Translations under genes and position numbers: made by a program
The notes under the pieces: model-generated
Database searches by the model: none
Seen by the model: only the letters and a program-made list of their open reading frames with translations
Told to the model about the DNA's origin: nothing
Shown: piece after piece, positions 22,101-33,413 of the stretch
Layout: every line of letters starts with the position of its first letter
Position numbering within the stretch: the stretch's first letter is position 1
Source: Manduca sexta
Taxonomy: Eukaryota > Arthropoda > Insecta > Lepidoptera > Sphingidae
Length of the DNA: 64,000 nucleotides
Assembly: GCF_014839805.1 (NCBI RefSeq)
Contig: NC_051126.1
Coordinates: forward strand, 8,812,609 to 8,876,608
Direction: 5' to 3'

Positions 22101-24255
22101 TTTTATAATAAAAATAAGGGAATAACTTGTTTGGAAAAATCAGCCATACAATCGTACCCTATAAGGTACTACATGCCCATAATATATCTTAATATTAAAT
22201 ATTGTCTCGTTGCTAAGAACTTTACTTTGAATCAGGTCCATAGTGAAATATGAGAATTAGCTTCCGTGATACATATACATGCATACCATTAAGCCTTTTC
22301 CCTTTTCAGGGATAAGCAGAGGTATAATACACAATAGTGATGTAACGAATATTCGCATTCGCATTCGCATTCGCGAATATTCGCATATTTTTCGGATATT
22401 CGCATTCGCATTCGCAAAATTTCTGCGAATGTTTTGCGAATGTCAATATCAGAAAAAAAAAATTGAAGATAATAGTAGACTGCCTCGGTGGCATAGTTCT
22501 ACTGCATGTGCGGTACGGCAGCGCTCTAAGGTCCTGGGTTCGAATCCCGGATCGGGCAAAGTGATATTTGGGTTTTTCTGCTCAGTATCAGCCCGGAGTC
22601 AGGAATTGGCGCCCGATATGGCGATAGGCTCGCCCCTGTCACACTATTAGACGGAACACACTTGGCGAAAAGTGGGTGCCCTGGTTGCGCCTCTGCATAC
22701 CCCTTCCGAGATAATATTCGTAATACTGTGTGTGTAATAGTAGGTTAATAAAATCAAAATCTAAACTAAAACAATATTCTTCTACAATAAACTATAAATA
22801 TAGTCTAAACAAACAAACAAACAATTATACTCTCAAAGAAAAATACCTCTCTTTCTTAAAACATACCAATTAATTAACTATTTTTACCATGTTTTTAAGT
22901 TAGTAATTAAACTTCAGTAGAGGAATATTAAACTTTAAAAATAAACAAAATTATTTCGTTTACTTTAATAAAGCTTAAAAATGTAATTCTCATTAGAACT
23001 TGTAACACAATAGCAACTAAGAAATTAAAAGCAATTGAAAGAAACAAAAAAAATTCTTCTATAATTTTTTTATCAGTCTTTACATAACTTTTTAATGTTT
23101 AGATAATTATCATCTTAGATAATAATAAAATTTAGATAATCATCATAGAAAATTGGCGCCAAATTTGAACAAAAACTAAACATTCGCATTCGCATTCGCG
23201 AATGTCGGTAGCAGATATTCGCATTCGCATTCGCAAATGTTCAAAAAATGACATTCGTTACATCATTAATACACACACATATTGTCCAATGCAACAGGGC
23301 CGCAAGGCTATTGTAATTTATCGGGCACAATTCCACAGTGCGAATTGGTATTAAACAAAAAAACTCAATACCACTTTCCTGTCCTGGGATTTAAAGGGTG
23401 TAATACCGTGCATCCAATAGGACTACGCCACCGAGATAGTCAGTCAAAGCGAAGGTTTCATGTAAATTTCTATAATTTTATTCTTTTCTTAAAACATAAA
23501 ATATTTCATAGATTGATTAATAGGGTAGTTTCTTATGTTTGATTTAGATTTATTATTTGTCACAATGTCAACGAAGCTTTGCCTAGTTTGTAGAAAAAAA
23601 AATGTTTTAAGTACAATTAGATATATATATATAAGTAGTAACTATCATGTTGTTATTATATGTAATTTTTCCTATATTTTTACTAAAAACGCTAATATAA
23701 AGGAAAATTCAGAACGTTAAAGATGTTTATGAGTAATTCATCAGTAAACTATGAACTAATATAGAGATTGAAATCGAAACCGCCTGGAATAACGGTTCGT
23801 TGCTGTAACGCTCACCACTACGAACTAAGTTGAAGAACAAAGTATCATACAGCTGAGTCTGACGGAACATGACATTTTATTTGACAGATCACTCTATAAT
23901 ACGCCTCCTGTAAACCAGATGCCAGAGACCAATTACAATAAACTACACTGTAACCTATCATTTCATCATTTGTCAGTTCGTATCTAGTCTTTTTAGGTAG
24001 ATTCAAATTAATTTCCTTGTTTCTTCAAAGTTCAAACGTTTAGCTGCCACCAGAGACCAATAAACTAGAGCTGCCACATTTTATGATAAAGTTTACATCA
24101 ATGTGATATAGTATAGTAGTACTACAAATTACAAAATATTATTGGTCTTTCACAGTTGCTCCGTCGTGGAAGTACCCTTCCCTTATAACTTAGAAATTGA
24201 TTCTTATGAAGATCTACAACTTGCAAATGCAGTCGTCGAAAATCATTTACTATAA
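19161..24255 (+). CDS. CMAS: CMP-sialic acid synthetase (N-acylneuraminate cytidylyltransferase)
   Basis: Exons 19161-19192, 19289-19488, 19567-19780, 21630-21797 and 24156-24255 give 714 nt, 237 aa; all borders are GT/AG and phases fit. The enzyme joins CTP and sialic acid to CMP-sialic acid, the donor for glycan sialylation. The nucleotide-binding motif ILARGGSK is at residues 24-31, VSTDHH at 64-69, QATSP at 117-121, RPRRQ at 172-176 and a GELLETGAFYV block at 180-190, all matching the family in order. Exon 1 is only 32 nt and encodes MWSEVFVILT; spliced to exon 2 it yields a hydrophobic leader ending near VSSS, a good signal peptide. That fits the secretory location known for insect enzymes, unlike the nuclear vertebrate enzyme. 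An alternative acceptor 18 bases downstream in exon 2 would shorten the leader. Introns 3 and 4 carry Helitron, hAT and SINE copies. Confidence 0.92.
19829..20236 (+). mobile_element. Diverged Helitron relic in intron 3 of CMAS
   Basis: GTGCTAATCTCAGGAAGTAC near 19857 matches the start of the Helitron monomer, the middle matches the unique 3' half (GTTACGCAACAG, CTGCCTGAACGCG), and the end has the hairpin region CGCGGGCAAAGCCACG followed by CTAA, still a valid CTRR terminus. It holds less than one monomer and is much more diverged than the other copies. Confidence 0.65.
20237..20420 (+). repeat. GC-richer relic related to the element near 56.1 kb
   Basis: CAGTGGCGGCCGTAGGG, then GTGCCTTGGA and CCGCCTAAGGTCTCGTGT recur in the same order in diverged form at about 56100-56250 (AGCGGCCTTAGGG, GTGCCTTGGA, CCGCCTAGAGTCTCGTGT). 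Both are probably remains of a hAT-type transposon. The open frame at 20255-20437 is part of it, not a gene. Confidence 0.4.
22335..23268. mobile_element. Non-autonomous hAT-type element with CGAATATTCGCATT-rich ends
   Basis: The left end TAGTGATGTAACGAAT and right end ATTCGTTACATCATTA are inverted repeats, flanked by near-identical 8-bp duplications ATACACAA (22327-22334) and ATACACAC (23269-23276), the hAT footprint. Both subterminal regions carry strings of the hexamer ATTCGC. There is no transposase frame. A SINE is inserted at 22479-22734. It lies in the last intron of CMAS. Confidence 0.8.
22479..22734 (+). mobile_element. tRNA-derived SINE with 9-bp target duplication
   Basis: The head begins CTGCCTCGGTGGCATAGTTC (A-box region) and contains the B box GGTTCGAATCCC, i.e. 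an internal Pol III promoter from a tRNA. The body has GCGCCCGATATGGCGATAGG and CTGGTTGCGCCTCTGCATA. Perfect duplications TAATAGTAG lie at 22470-22478 and 22735-22743, so this is a clean retroposed insertion into the hAT element. A fragment of the same family is at 3711-3815. Confidence 0.85.
23277..24155. other. Rest of CMAS intron 4, nothing recognised
   Basis: AT-rich intron. The phrase AGAGACCAAT recurs at about 23926 and 24053 within similar surroundings, suggesting a small repeat; no gene is seen. Confidence 0.35.
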
Positions 24256-24624
24256 CTAAAAATACCTGTTTTCAAGTTTTTCTAAAGAGGTACCTAAATT
24301 ATGAATATTATATTCTTTAAGCAAAGTATTTCATTGGGGAATAGGACTTAGACAATCACATCAACTAGTTTTTTTTTTTAAATGATATAGGAAGTTTGTT
24401 TCATTATATATTACGTTAGACATAGTAACAATGCTTCATTATAATTTTATAAACTAAGAAACATGCTCTGCTCTGTTCATGCACATTGTTACATTCCAAT
24501 TATGACAAATTTTGAAGTTATGAGATTAAAGTAAATTTTAGTCATAATTATTTTAAAGTCTATATAATATCTATACTTTCTTAATTTGAATGTTTTCAGT
24601 ATCTAACTAAGTTTTATCAGTCAC
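24256..24624. other. CMAS 3' region and SNX8 upstream region
   Basis: Only 369 bp separate the CMAS stop from the next start codon. It contains an ATTAAA near 24526 and a possible acceptor, TTTTCAG at about 24592-24598, which could end a non-coding first intron of the following gene. Confidence 0.4.
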
Positions 24625-26744
24625 ATGACAAATATGGACATAGAATCGGTGACTTTTGAGGGTTTGGAGGCTACAGATGTTATTACTGTAGAATTAGTGC
24701 CAGAGAGGAAAGGCCTCATTCTGAAACATTGTGAATATTATGTAAGTTCTAGACGATATGGCACTACAGTCACAAGAAGATATAATGAATTTGCACAGTT
24801 ATATGAAATTTTATATGCAAAATATCCTTATCGGTAAGTTACTTGTGTAGTATGCTTATCATAACACATGTGTGTTAATTTTACATTATGTGTTGATATG
24901 TGTACATGCAAAATCTCTTATCTATTTTTAATTAAATTAATTTATTGAATTTAAAGGTACATACACTATGTGATTAAATTTGATTTTAGTGCAATATGCC
25001 GCTTGCCACCAAAACGCGTAGTTGTTGGTGGCGGTAGCCCACACTTCTTACAGCGGCGTCGGATTGCTCTTCAACGTTGGCTAACACTCATGGCGAGACA
25101 CCCAGTCCTAGGTCACGATGCAGATCTGAGGATGTTCTTGTGTGAAATCGCTCCCAAATTAGATAAGCCTAAACATGATGAATTTGTGTTAGCTGGAACA
25201 CAGGAGATTGATTCTGTATGTATTTTTAAATATTTCTGTACATATTTTTCATGTGATATCACAAATTTGTGGTATATTATCTATTTCTTAACTCTTGTTT
25301 CAAGCATCCAAATTGGACATTACAATAAATATGATGTAAGTGGATGTATATTCCCTAAGTTTGCTTCAGACAATAATTCATTATTAATTACTGTTTACAC
25401 ATAATGGTTCAATCTGCCTCTGTTATTGTATTTGTGATTCCTCTTATTTAATTATTTCCATTTCCAATGCAAAAGGAAAATAAAGTATTGTTTTAACCAT
25501 CTTTACACATTCAGGATAACTTGACTCCTGAGGACATGCAAGCAAAGTTTATAGCCGAACAAGAACAACTACGCTTAGTACAGTTAGGACTCAGTAGGAT
25601 GTCACAAATTTTTCAAAAAGGTTTGCTTACTTTTTTTATAATTATGCTGTTCATAAAATTACAGAAATGATTAAATTGCTTATTATAACTTCCATTACTT
25701 AAACAATTATGCACTTTATATTACAATTATAAAGTTAAAAACATCCTAATGATGTTTACCCTATATTGGGAGATTTGTCTGCAATAACATTACAGGAAAT
25801 TGCTATAAAATAAACATCCATTTAACTATTGTTGTAAGTACCAATATACTTCATTAATTTCAGTGGAAAATCGTTATGAAGTGGAAATGAATGACATCCG
25901 GGAATTGGGTGCCGCACTGCAAGCTCTGTCCGCGCCCGCCGCCGCCGCCGGCGACACGCCTCGCTGGGCGCGCGTCAAGCTCGCTCTCGCCACCGCAGCG
26001 CAGTTAGTATCATTTCAAATCTTACTTCGAATAGAATAATATTGTTTTTAGCTCTATACAAACAATAGTATTTCTTCTAGTATAATGGAGTTCATTAGAC
26101 AAAAATGCTGATTTATCACTTGGGCATTCATGAAAATCACAAAGCTAAGCTCACTGTAACAATTAATTATTTATAGGTTGGCCCTGAAAAGTGACTGTTC
26201 TGGTGAACAGGACCTTAGCACTGAGGCCGGCGAAGCAGAAGAGGCGAAGGAACGCGTGGCGTTAGCCTTAGAAGCGCTGGCAGGCGGACGCGAGTTGTAC
26301 GCGCGGCTCACGCGAGGTCTGCACGCGGAGCGCGCGGCAGCAGGTGCGGCGGCGACGGGCCCGGCCGCGCAGCTGCTGCGCGCCAGGCATAAGTACGCAC
26401 TGCGGTGTGCATTGCAGGTACCAACCACACCTACTTAATCTATTAAAATATTAAATTATTATACACTTATAGAACTGTATACCATATGGGACTAGAAAGG
26501 ATAGGATAATAAGTCTTCACCCGTTTAGTTTACTTTAACAAACATGTTAACTAACTTCTTATTTATTAGTAAATAAGTATGTATTAGTAAGATCGTAATT
26601 GGCGTGTTGGTGCAGGAGGCGAGTGTGGGTCGCGCATACGCGTTGAGCGCACTGGAGGCGCTCGGAGCGGAGGCGCGCGCGGCGGCCTCCGCGCATGCGC
26701 GCGCCGCTCGTCACTGGAGCGAGCTGCACGCAGCGCTGCGTTGA
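24625..26744 (+). CDS. SNX8: Sorting nexin 8-like PX-BAR protein
   Basis: Six exons: 24625-24833, 24990-25215, 25515-25620, 25864-26002, 26177-26417 and 26616-26744; 1050 nt, 349 aa, all GT/AG with matching phases. Residues about 12-125 form a PX domain that binds phosphoinositides: VELVPERKGLILKH, the RRYNEF core, and the LPPKR loop, closely following the order in animal SNX8. The remainder is helical and fits a BAR-type dimer used to bend endosomal membranes. SNX8 acts at early endosomes in retrieval to the Golgi. The start is the first ATG (MTNMDIESVTF); the N-terminus is shorter than the vertebrate protein, so an upstream exon cannot be ruled out. Exons 4-6 are very GC-rich and encode Ala-rich helices (APAAAAGDT, GAAATGPAA), in sharp contrast to exons 1-3 and the introns. 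Confidence 0.9.
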
Positions 26745-28280
26745 TTTAATGCGGGTCATAGCGTGATTTAGTTCAAATTCGTGTTATTACTATAAGTTCA
26801 ATGAAGCAATTCGGTATTTTGCATTAAGTTTTGCTTTGAGGATCATTGCACATACGTTGTCGTTGAACGAACACGAGGCTTTTTATCGCGATATCACGCT
26901 GTGAATTTTCACCTGGTAATGTGGCCCCAGCACATTAAAAGTCTATCCACGTGTCTTGGTCGCCAGGTAGCTAACGCTAAAACGCATGTAGAACTCCACA
27001 TTCCGTTAATATGACTGAATCAGAATCTAATCAAATACTTATTTGCTCATATTTTTATTGTTATACAAATTACTGTATATAACATAATATATGTATATAC
27101 AGAATAATTTTTGTCGGTCTTCAAGGCCAAACTAAGATTAGTAGGACTAGCGAAAATGTATCAAGAGAATGGTCTCGATATAGAGAAATACTTATAATAC
27201 CTGCATAATATTAGGATTATTCCCTAGCTGGTGAAATAAAGCTACTTATAATATTATTGTATTATGTAACAATTAAATTTTACAAACAAATATCAAGTAG
27301 GTCTAAAGTAACAATGTTAATATAAGAAGTCAATTAATAACAATTGTTTTTACAACGAACTTAATTATTAGTCTTATGTCTATGTAACGTAAGGTTGGGC
27401 TATCTGCGAGACGCTGAATCATAGTAGATCATGCATTACAATCAAAATTATACCCAAATTACTAAATTATTAAGGACTGTTATGATGTAAACAGGGCTTT
27501 CCTCTTGTTAGAAGTATTATTCTTATATTGATGGATCTGACCGGATATCATTAGCCATCACAGTATATATTTTTTTATTCATAATGTTAGTATGTTATCT
27601 GCATGTTTAGGGTAATGTTTTGTTATATACTATTAATACTAGTATGTAGCTGCGTATATCTGAAACTACTGACCTGATTATAACATATTTTGGCTTATTA
27701 GTTGACCTGGATATAGCAAATATAAGATGTATACGATACCGACAATCTATAATCCGGTATTTTATATAATCAATGTAAATACCTAAAACGTTAGGTAATG
27801 TATGAAATATTATTTATTTTACACTTTGCCCAGGTAATCTATACCTACAATACTGAACACGCAGTTGGAAATGTGTGTAAAAGACGAGAGCAGGGAATGT
27901 TTTATGCTTAAACATTTATTTTTGGCGTTCGCCAGCGACTTCCACGGAATTACTCAATATCCCAAAAGTAAAACACCTTAATATTAACGTGTTGTATTTG
28001 TCGGTCATTTTATAATTACATGAAATTGATAAATACAGACGAAATTTACTTTAATATGTAAACTTTACTTTACTTTAATTTTCGCCGGTGATAAAGAGAT
28101 ATACCCTAGATAAAGTATGGAAAGAACAATAATATTCATGCTATTTTATAAATTGCTCACACGACCCAGCTATTCTGTACATTGCCTATGTACTATATAG
28201 AATGCTTGAAATATAAAGATCGTCCGTAACATATATAAACACACGTCATAATATTTAGATATTATTTTGATACATTGGGT
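26745..28280. other. Intergenic, SNX8 3' region
   Basis: AT-rich. An AATAAA at about 27234 could be the SNX8 poly(A) signal. No other gene, RNA or convincing repeat seen. Confidence 0.4.
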
Positions 28281-28569
28281 CAGGGATGGCGAACCAATGG
28301 CACGCGTGCCAGCACGTGACGAAATAATTCGGGCACGCGATTAATATACCAAACAGTGTATATGTATCTTTCTTTGGGCCTAACTTCGTTTAACATCAGG
28401 TGGTGAAGCCACTTTACCGAGCCCCGATTAAAAAAAAATAGCAGGGTCATAAAAAAGTTGCTAAAAATGGGCACTCAGATAGATAAAATCGGTCCTGGAT
28501 GGCACGTTACAGGCTATATTTTAATTAATAAATAAAGGCACGTGAACCAATAAAGGTTCGCCATCCCTG
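28281..28569. mobile_element. Short inverted-repeat element (hAT-like MITE)
   Basis: The ends CAGGGATGGCGAACC and GGTTCGCCATCCCTG are perfect 15-bp inverted repeats 289 bp apart, a hAT-type terminus. No matching 8-bp duplication is apparent right at the ends. It holds no transposase. Confidence 0.7.
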
Positions 28570-28960
28570 CTTTAGATATTAGTGACAAATGGAAAAAAAG
28601 TAGTTACCTACAAAACCATACATTATTACAACCATTTATTTGTAATAATATAGAATTATATTCAGCCATTGAAATATACAGAGTGTAACACGAACGAGGG
28701 ATCAACTGAGCAGGTATTTTTTGTTTTTTTTTTTTAATGTTTATTCAAGAGTTTAATTTCTTTCTGTCTTTAGAGGACAATAATATGCATCGAGTTATCC
28801 CCTATATTATATCTTGTAGATTTTATAAAGTTCAAACGTTATTTAGATGTTTATAAATGTTAAGTTTACTATTAAACTTCCATTAGTACTCTAGGTAAGG
28901 TCATAATTTTATAACTAAGCTATTGAGTATTTTATTGTTTTTCAAGCAACATACATACAC
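28570..28960. other. AT-rich spacer, nothing recognised
   Basis: No gene or repeat supported between two transposon copies. Confidence 0.4.
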
Positions 28961-30203
28961 CGCCTTATTACAAAACGAAGACTAACTATAGTACCGGGTT
29001 TAATTCCAGGTTTAAATTATGGACTAAGAAAAATGGTATTACAAAACCGAGTTTATCGCTAGTCCGAGGACTATCTGTGGTACTAAAGTTAAACCGCCGT
29101 GACCCCTAGTTTAACTCCAGCACTAACCTCGAAACATCAAATTTCAAAGTTGATAATTGTGTTTAGAGAACCAAATATAAACTAAAATAGAAAAAATGGA
29201 AATCAATTTGATTAATTTAATGGATTTAGAAGATTTAAAAATGTTAGGAACAAATCTGCGGTTCAATAGACCCCGTAGTTTTCGTTAGTGAGTCGTTTTT
29301 ACATAAGTCATGGTAACTAAATATTCATTACAAAAACAGCAAAATTTACTCACTTATTTGTTTTTTTTCATTCTTTCCATCTTAACATATTGGTACTCGT
29401 CTTGGTTGATTTATTATCTAATATGTAAACCGACTCGGAAATAAGTTAAAGTTTCTTGGATTAAGAAGGAAATTTGTATTAATTGAATAACATTTTAATT
29501 TATTACACTGCTCATAACCAAGATGATTGCTTTTAACTAACCTTTTCTTGAAAAGTCCAATATTCGCCTCGTTTGTTTTGATTTATTGCTCCATATTTAA
29601 TTGGTATAACTAAAATATACGTAACGTACGTGATTCCACAACAAAAACAATTACACTTGTGATGCTGTTGCCGTGCCTAAATTGTTTTAAAAGAACAACG
29701 TTTCTTTATGATCAAAATCATAAATAAACCGAAATGTAAACATTTTGATAATGTTCAAATATGCGCGCCGCACACTTCATTCCATTGTACGCTAGCTTAA
29801 CAAGTCAACAGTGAATTAAAACAAAACTAAGCCATTTTAAATTATTCAGCTTTAAGATATATTTAAATAGCAAAATAGTATATGTATATTTAGCATCATC
29901 ATCATTATCTAAATCACATTTTAATAAACATTTTACCCTTCGTTTTATACATACTTGTGTTAAAAGGAACGGTGCGTCAAACGCGGAGTGAATGAATCAA
30001 TGGATTACGCAAATTTTTTGCTTATACTCTGTGGATATTAATTAATCAGGGACTATCTTCGGTACTAGTTAATCCTCGGTTGGTCTTGGATTTGTAATAA
30101 GAATGAATTTTAGTCCGAGTACTAACTTTAATACCGTAACAAACCTAGACTTTTTAGTCTTGGTTTAAACCCAGTACTAACCTATCTTTTTGTAATAAGG
30201 CGG
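28961..30203. mobile_element. Harbinger-like element, internally deleted
   Basis: Terminal inverted repeats CGCCTTATTACAAAA (left) and TTTTGTAATAAGGCG (right) bound 1.24 kb, and subterminal GGTACTA/TAGTACC-type blocks repeat inward on both sides. A short frame at about 29197-29288 (MEINLINLMDLEDLKMLG ... NRPRSFR) looks like the start of a HARBI1-type transposase and stops at once, so this is a defective copy. The terminus resembles but is not the same as that of the two larger copies to the right. Confidence 0.65.
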
Positions 30204-30673
30204 TATATGTTTAATACATGTGTTTGCGCCTGTTTATTACAAAGCTCTAGTATGAAGTAAGCGTGTTGTATTGTGTGTATTTTTATTTATAAGAATATTT
30301 TAATCTCACCAATAAACTAATTTTGCAAGTAGATATATTTTGCTATTATGCGAATATACTAAACCTTTACATTTATCCTAATACAAAGTATATATCCATC
30401 TCCCTCTCTCGAAGGCTTTTTTTCAGTAGTTTCACTTTGCCGTGTGTGAATAGCACTCACATTTTTTTTTATTTAAAAAAAAATATTTATCCGGTAGGGT
30501 AGATGACTCCATTTATTATATTTTTTACCAAAAATGCAAAGTAAAGTACAAAAATATATAAACAAAATTTCCGTTGAATCCTTGATGACAAAATTTTAAC
30601 TAAGTATTTTTTTTTTTTGATAATTTTTACTACATTTATATACACTGTATATTTCATAAAAAGTAATACATTA
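30204..30673. other. AT-rich spacer, nothing recognised
   Basis: No gene supported. The 66-codon minus frame at 30487-30687 is low-complexity AT sequence. Confidence 0.4.
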
Positions 30674-33342
30674 ACGGTCTTATTCATAATAAAACTATCA
30701 GAATTATCGGAAGTTTATCTGGGCGTTATCGGAGGCATGTAAAAAATTGGTATTCATAATGGTTCAATTGCGCTAAAAGTCTCCGATAAAGATGCTTTAA
30801 TTTATCGAGCCTAACCCCCGTCTTTACACCTATGTTAAGCGTTCGATAGCAAAAATGGCTGACGTCGGTCAGCTGTTTCGTGTTTGACGCTTGTTGCCAA
30901 AGTCAGTCTGTACTTAGAAGTAAACAACATTTCGATCATTTTCGTTTCAAGAAATAATTTTATTTAGTTACGTATTAAAAATGCAAGCTAGGCTGCTTTA
31001 GGTAGAAAAATGTCTCGTCAGAAATTAGATCCGTTTTCTCTGGATAATTATGAATTCCGTAAACGGTATTATTTTTCCAAACATACGGCTGCATTTATAA
31101 GTGACTGATAGTCCGCGAAGAGTTGCTGTTTCACCGTATAGGTTGTGGCAGATCACCAGAATTGCAAGTATTAATAAACTGCATTGACATGTTGGGATCG
31201 TCATGAGGTAAGTTAATTCTATTCCATATTTATACAGACTTCGGTAAATACGTATACCTAATGATGAGCTACTTTTAGGTTCGTTTTCTTAATAGATGTA
31301 AGATGTTGGACACCTCTATGGATTATCTAAAGCCACTACCAGTGGTATGTATGTAGCAAAGTGGAGCGTGCGCTCGTATTACATGCTGCAGATTATAATT
31401 ATGCCCCACTTCTTTTCAGAGGAACCCTTGTTAAGGTTGGAATTTCACCATGTAAAAGACTGCCCATCTATAATTGGTTGTATTTTCTACACTAACACTA
31501 TATAGAAAAGGATATTATTTCCTCAATCTTGTTGTTCAGGTAAAATTTAAAGGTTTGTTGTAGGTGAATTGTGATGCTAATCTTCAGATCAGAGATATTG
31601 TTAGATGGCAAAGCAGCACTCATAACTCCCGGATATTGCAACAAGAACTTTGGTGTGTGGAAACAGCATTTTCAATGCCTGTTTCATGGCATATCTTAAA
31701 TTTGGCAATGTGAAGACTACTATTGTGGCTCTTGCAGTGTTACACAAAATTGCAATTGCTCAAAGAGAGATATATGCCACAGAACAGTGTGTCCAATATT
31801 GAAGAGGTGTCAGTATCAATTATTATCATCATTGACCCAAAATCTAGACTAAAGTTGTTCACACTGAAAGGTACCTAATTATACAACATAATTAAAGTTA
31901 GTCATTGTCATTTATTTTTATAAAATTTATATTTTTCTTTATTAATATATCTCAATTTTATTTTTTATTTCACTGGAGCTCATTGTCCATCTGAATAGCA
32001 TGCAACTCTTTTCTGTGTTGCACTTCTATTGTTGCAATTTATTCTGCAGATGTGGGACAAACCTGAAATTATGCAATGTATAAGCATTCAACATAATTTG
32101 AAATAAAAAATGTTTATTCAAATATACAACAGTAGTATCCCACAGGATTATAGTATAAATTATAAATTACTTAATGATGATTTGTTAATACCTCCCTTAT
32201 ATTTCCAGGTGGAGGTGGATTATAATATAATAATGCATCATATGCATGCCTTAATCGGTGGTCTTTACAAATTGTAAATCATATTTGATTATATGTTGAC
32301 TTGTCATAAGAGCCTTTTATATATATGCCTACATGATAAATAAAGGTTTTATTTATTTTCCTTTTATTTTAACTAATAAAGACCTCAAAATATATTTTAC
32401 TTATGACCTACCTAAAACAACAATATCCTACATGATTATAGCATAAAATGGATACATACATATCTCCTTTATATTTTCTATTGGAAGTGAGGTCTGAGGA
32501 GGCACAATGAGCATTATCTACAAAATAAAATTGATTTATTCCTTTTATATTTCATTGTGCTGTTTTAACTTTATTATTTGTGCTGAATGCCACCAGGGTA
32601 CATAATCACTATTTTATATTATCCAAATATTTTATTTATATGAATATTTTAAGAGTGGCTATCATAGTGCGTATTGTTGGACATGCGCAATGCATGAGTA
32701 GCAATATTACATTTCAGTTAGCACAGCTCCCCAAATGAATCTACGACACCTATATGAAATTGTAGTTCGTGACGACATTCACGTTCAAGAATTCATATTC
32801 TTTTAGGGAAGGTTTTGGTTAGGGAACGGGTTCATACCCGCTCCCTAATCAATTTCAATCAATTTCTTGTAAAAAAGTAATAGTTAGTAATGCAGGAATG
32901 CATATCGCAAACGTTCAAATACAGAAAAGAGCTGCACCAACCTTGTCTTCCTCCAACTACTTTTCACTTCTCTACCATTTTATCGCAATTTGCTGCCTGC
33001 GTTCTTCCAAGTTTTACAAAGAATTTCGAGAACAACAAATAAATTTTCCTCCTGTATTTATTTTATTTACTTTTTTGACAAACGCCATTGTGACAATGAC
33101 AGACAATTTTTTTTATTGTCTGTTTCCAGAGACAAAACTTGGTAGTAATTGGTAGAACTTATTTAAATTTTTTTTTCTACGAAATGGCAACATTGTGCAC
33201 ATTTAAAGGCCTTTTTGTTATCGGAGGTTTATGAAACCATTATGAATAAGAAATTTTATCGAATGCTCGATAAGCTTATAGGACGTTTTAACTATTTGCG
33301 ATTTATACCTTCGATAAGGGTTTTATTATGAATAAGACCATT
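30674..33342 (+). mobile_element. PIF/Harbinger transposon, copy 1 of a tandem pair
   Basis: The left end reads AACGGTCTTATTCATAATAA and the right end is its near-perfect reverse complement, TTATTATGAATAAGACCATT; subterminal sequence with TATCGG is also inverted. A/T flanks allow a TA or 3-bp T-A type duplication, not resolvable here. Inside is a decayed HARBI1-like transposase. The 3' half (about 31960-33130) has no confident frame. Copy 2 follows after only 71 bp in the same orientation and is nearly identical along its length. Confidence 0.8.
31010..31880 (+). pseudogene. Decayed HARBI1-type DDE transposase (copy 1)
   Basis: The frame starting at 31010 reads MSRQKLDPFSLDNYEFRKRY and soon stops. 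Later pieces in shifting frames give a CGRSPELQVLINCIDMLG-type helical block, then VNCDANLQIRDIVRWQSST and HNSRI, corresponding to the CDA...W.GS.HDS.I catalytic region of Harbinger nucleases, and VALAVLHKIAIAQRE near the end. Stops and shifts break it, so it is not functional. Confidence 0.65.
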
Positions 33343-33413
33343 AGTTTATTAAAAGCTTATTAGTTGTTAAAATAGTTTTTTAATATGTCTAATGTCTAAC
33401 TATAATGGTCTTA

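Noticed and set aside
22479..22560. Possible tRNA gene (A and B boxes, GGTTCGAATCC)
   Set aside because: It continues into a SINE body and has 9-bp target duplications; the cloverleaf is not complete.
26171..26428. 85-codon minus-strand frame
   Set aside because: A shadow of the GC-rich SNX8 exon 5 on the opposite strand.
28281..28569. 8-bp target duplication for the CAGGGATGG element
   Set aside because: The 8 bases on the two sides differ; a TTTAGATATT phrase is shared by the flanks but is not adjacent to the left end.
32898..33155. 85-codon frame repeated in copy 2 at 35645-35914, as an accessory Harbinger protein
   Set aside because: The repetition is due to element duplication. The frame has no recognisable domain and the opposite strand gives only a weak Myb-like hint with stops.
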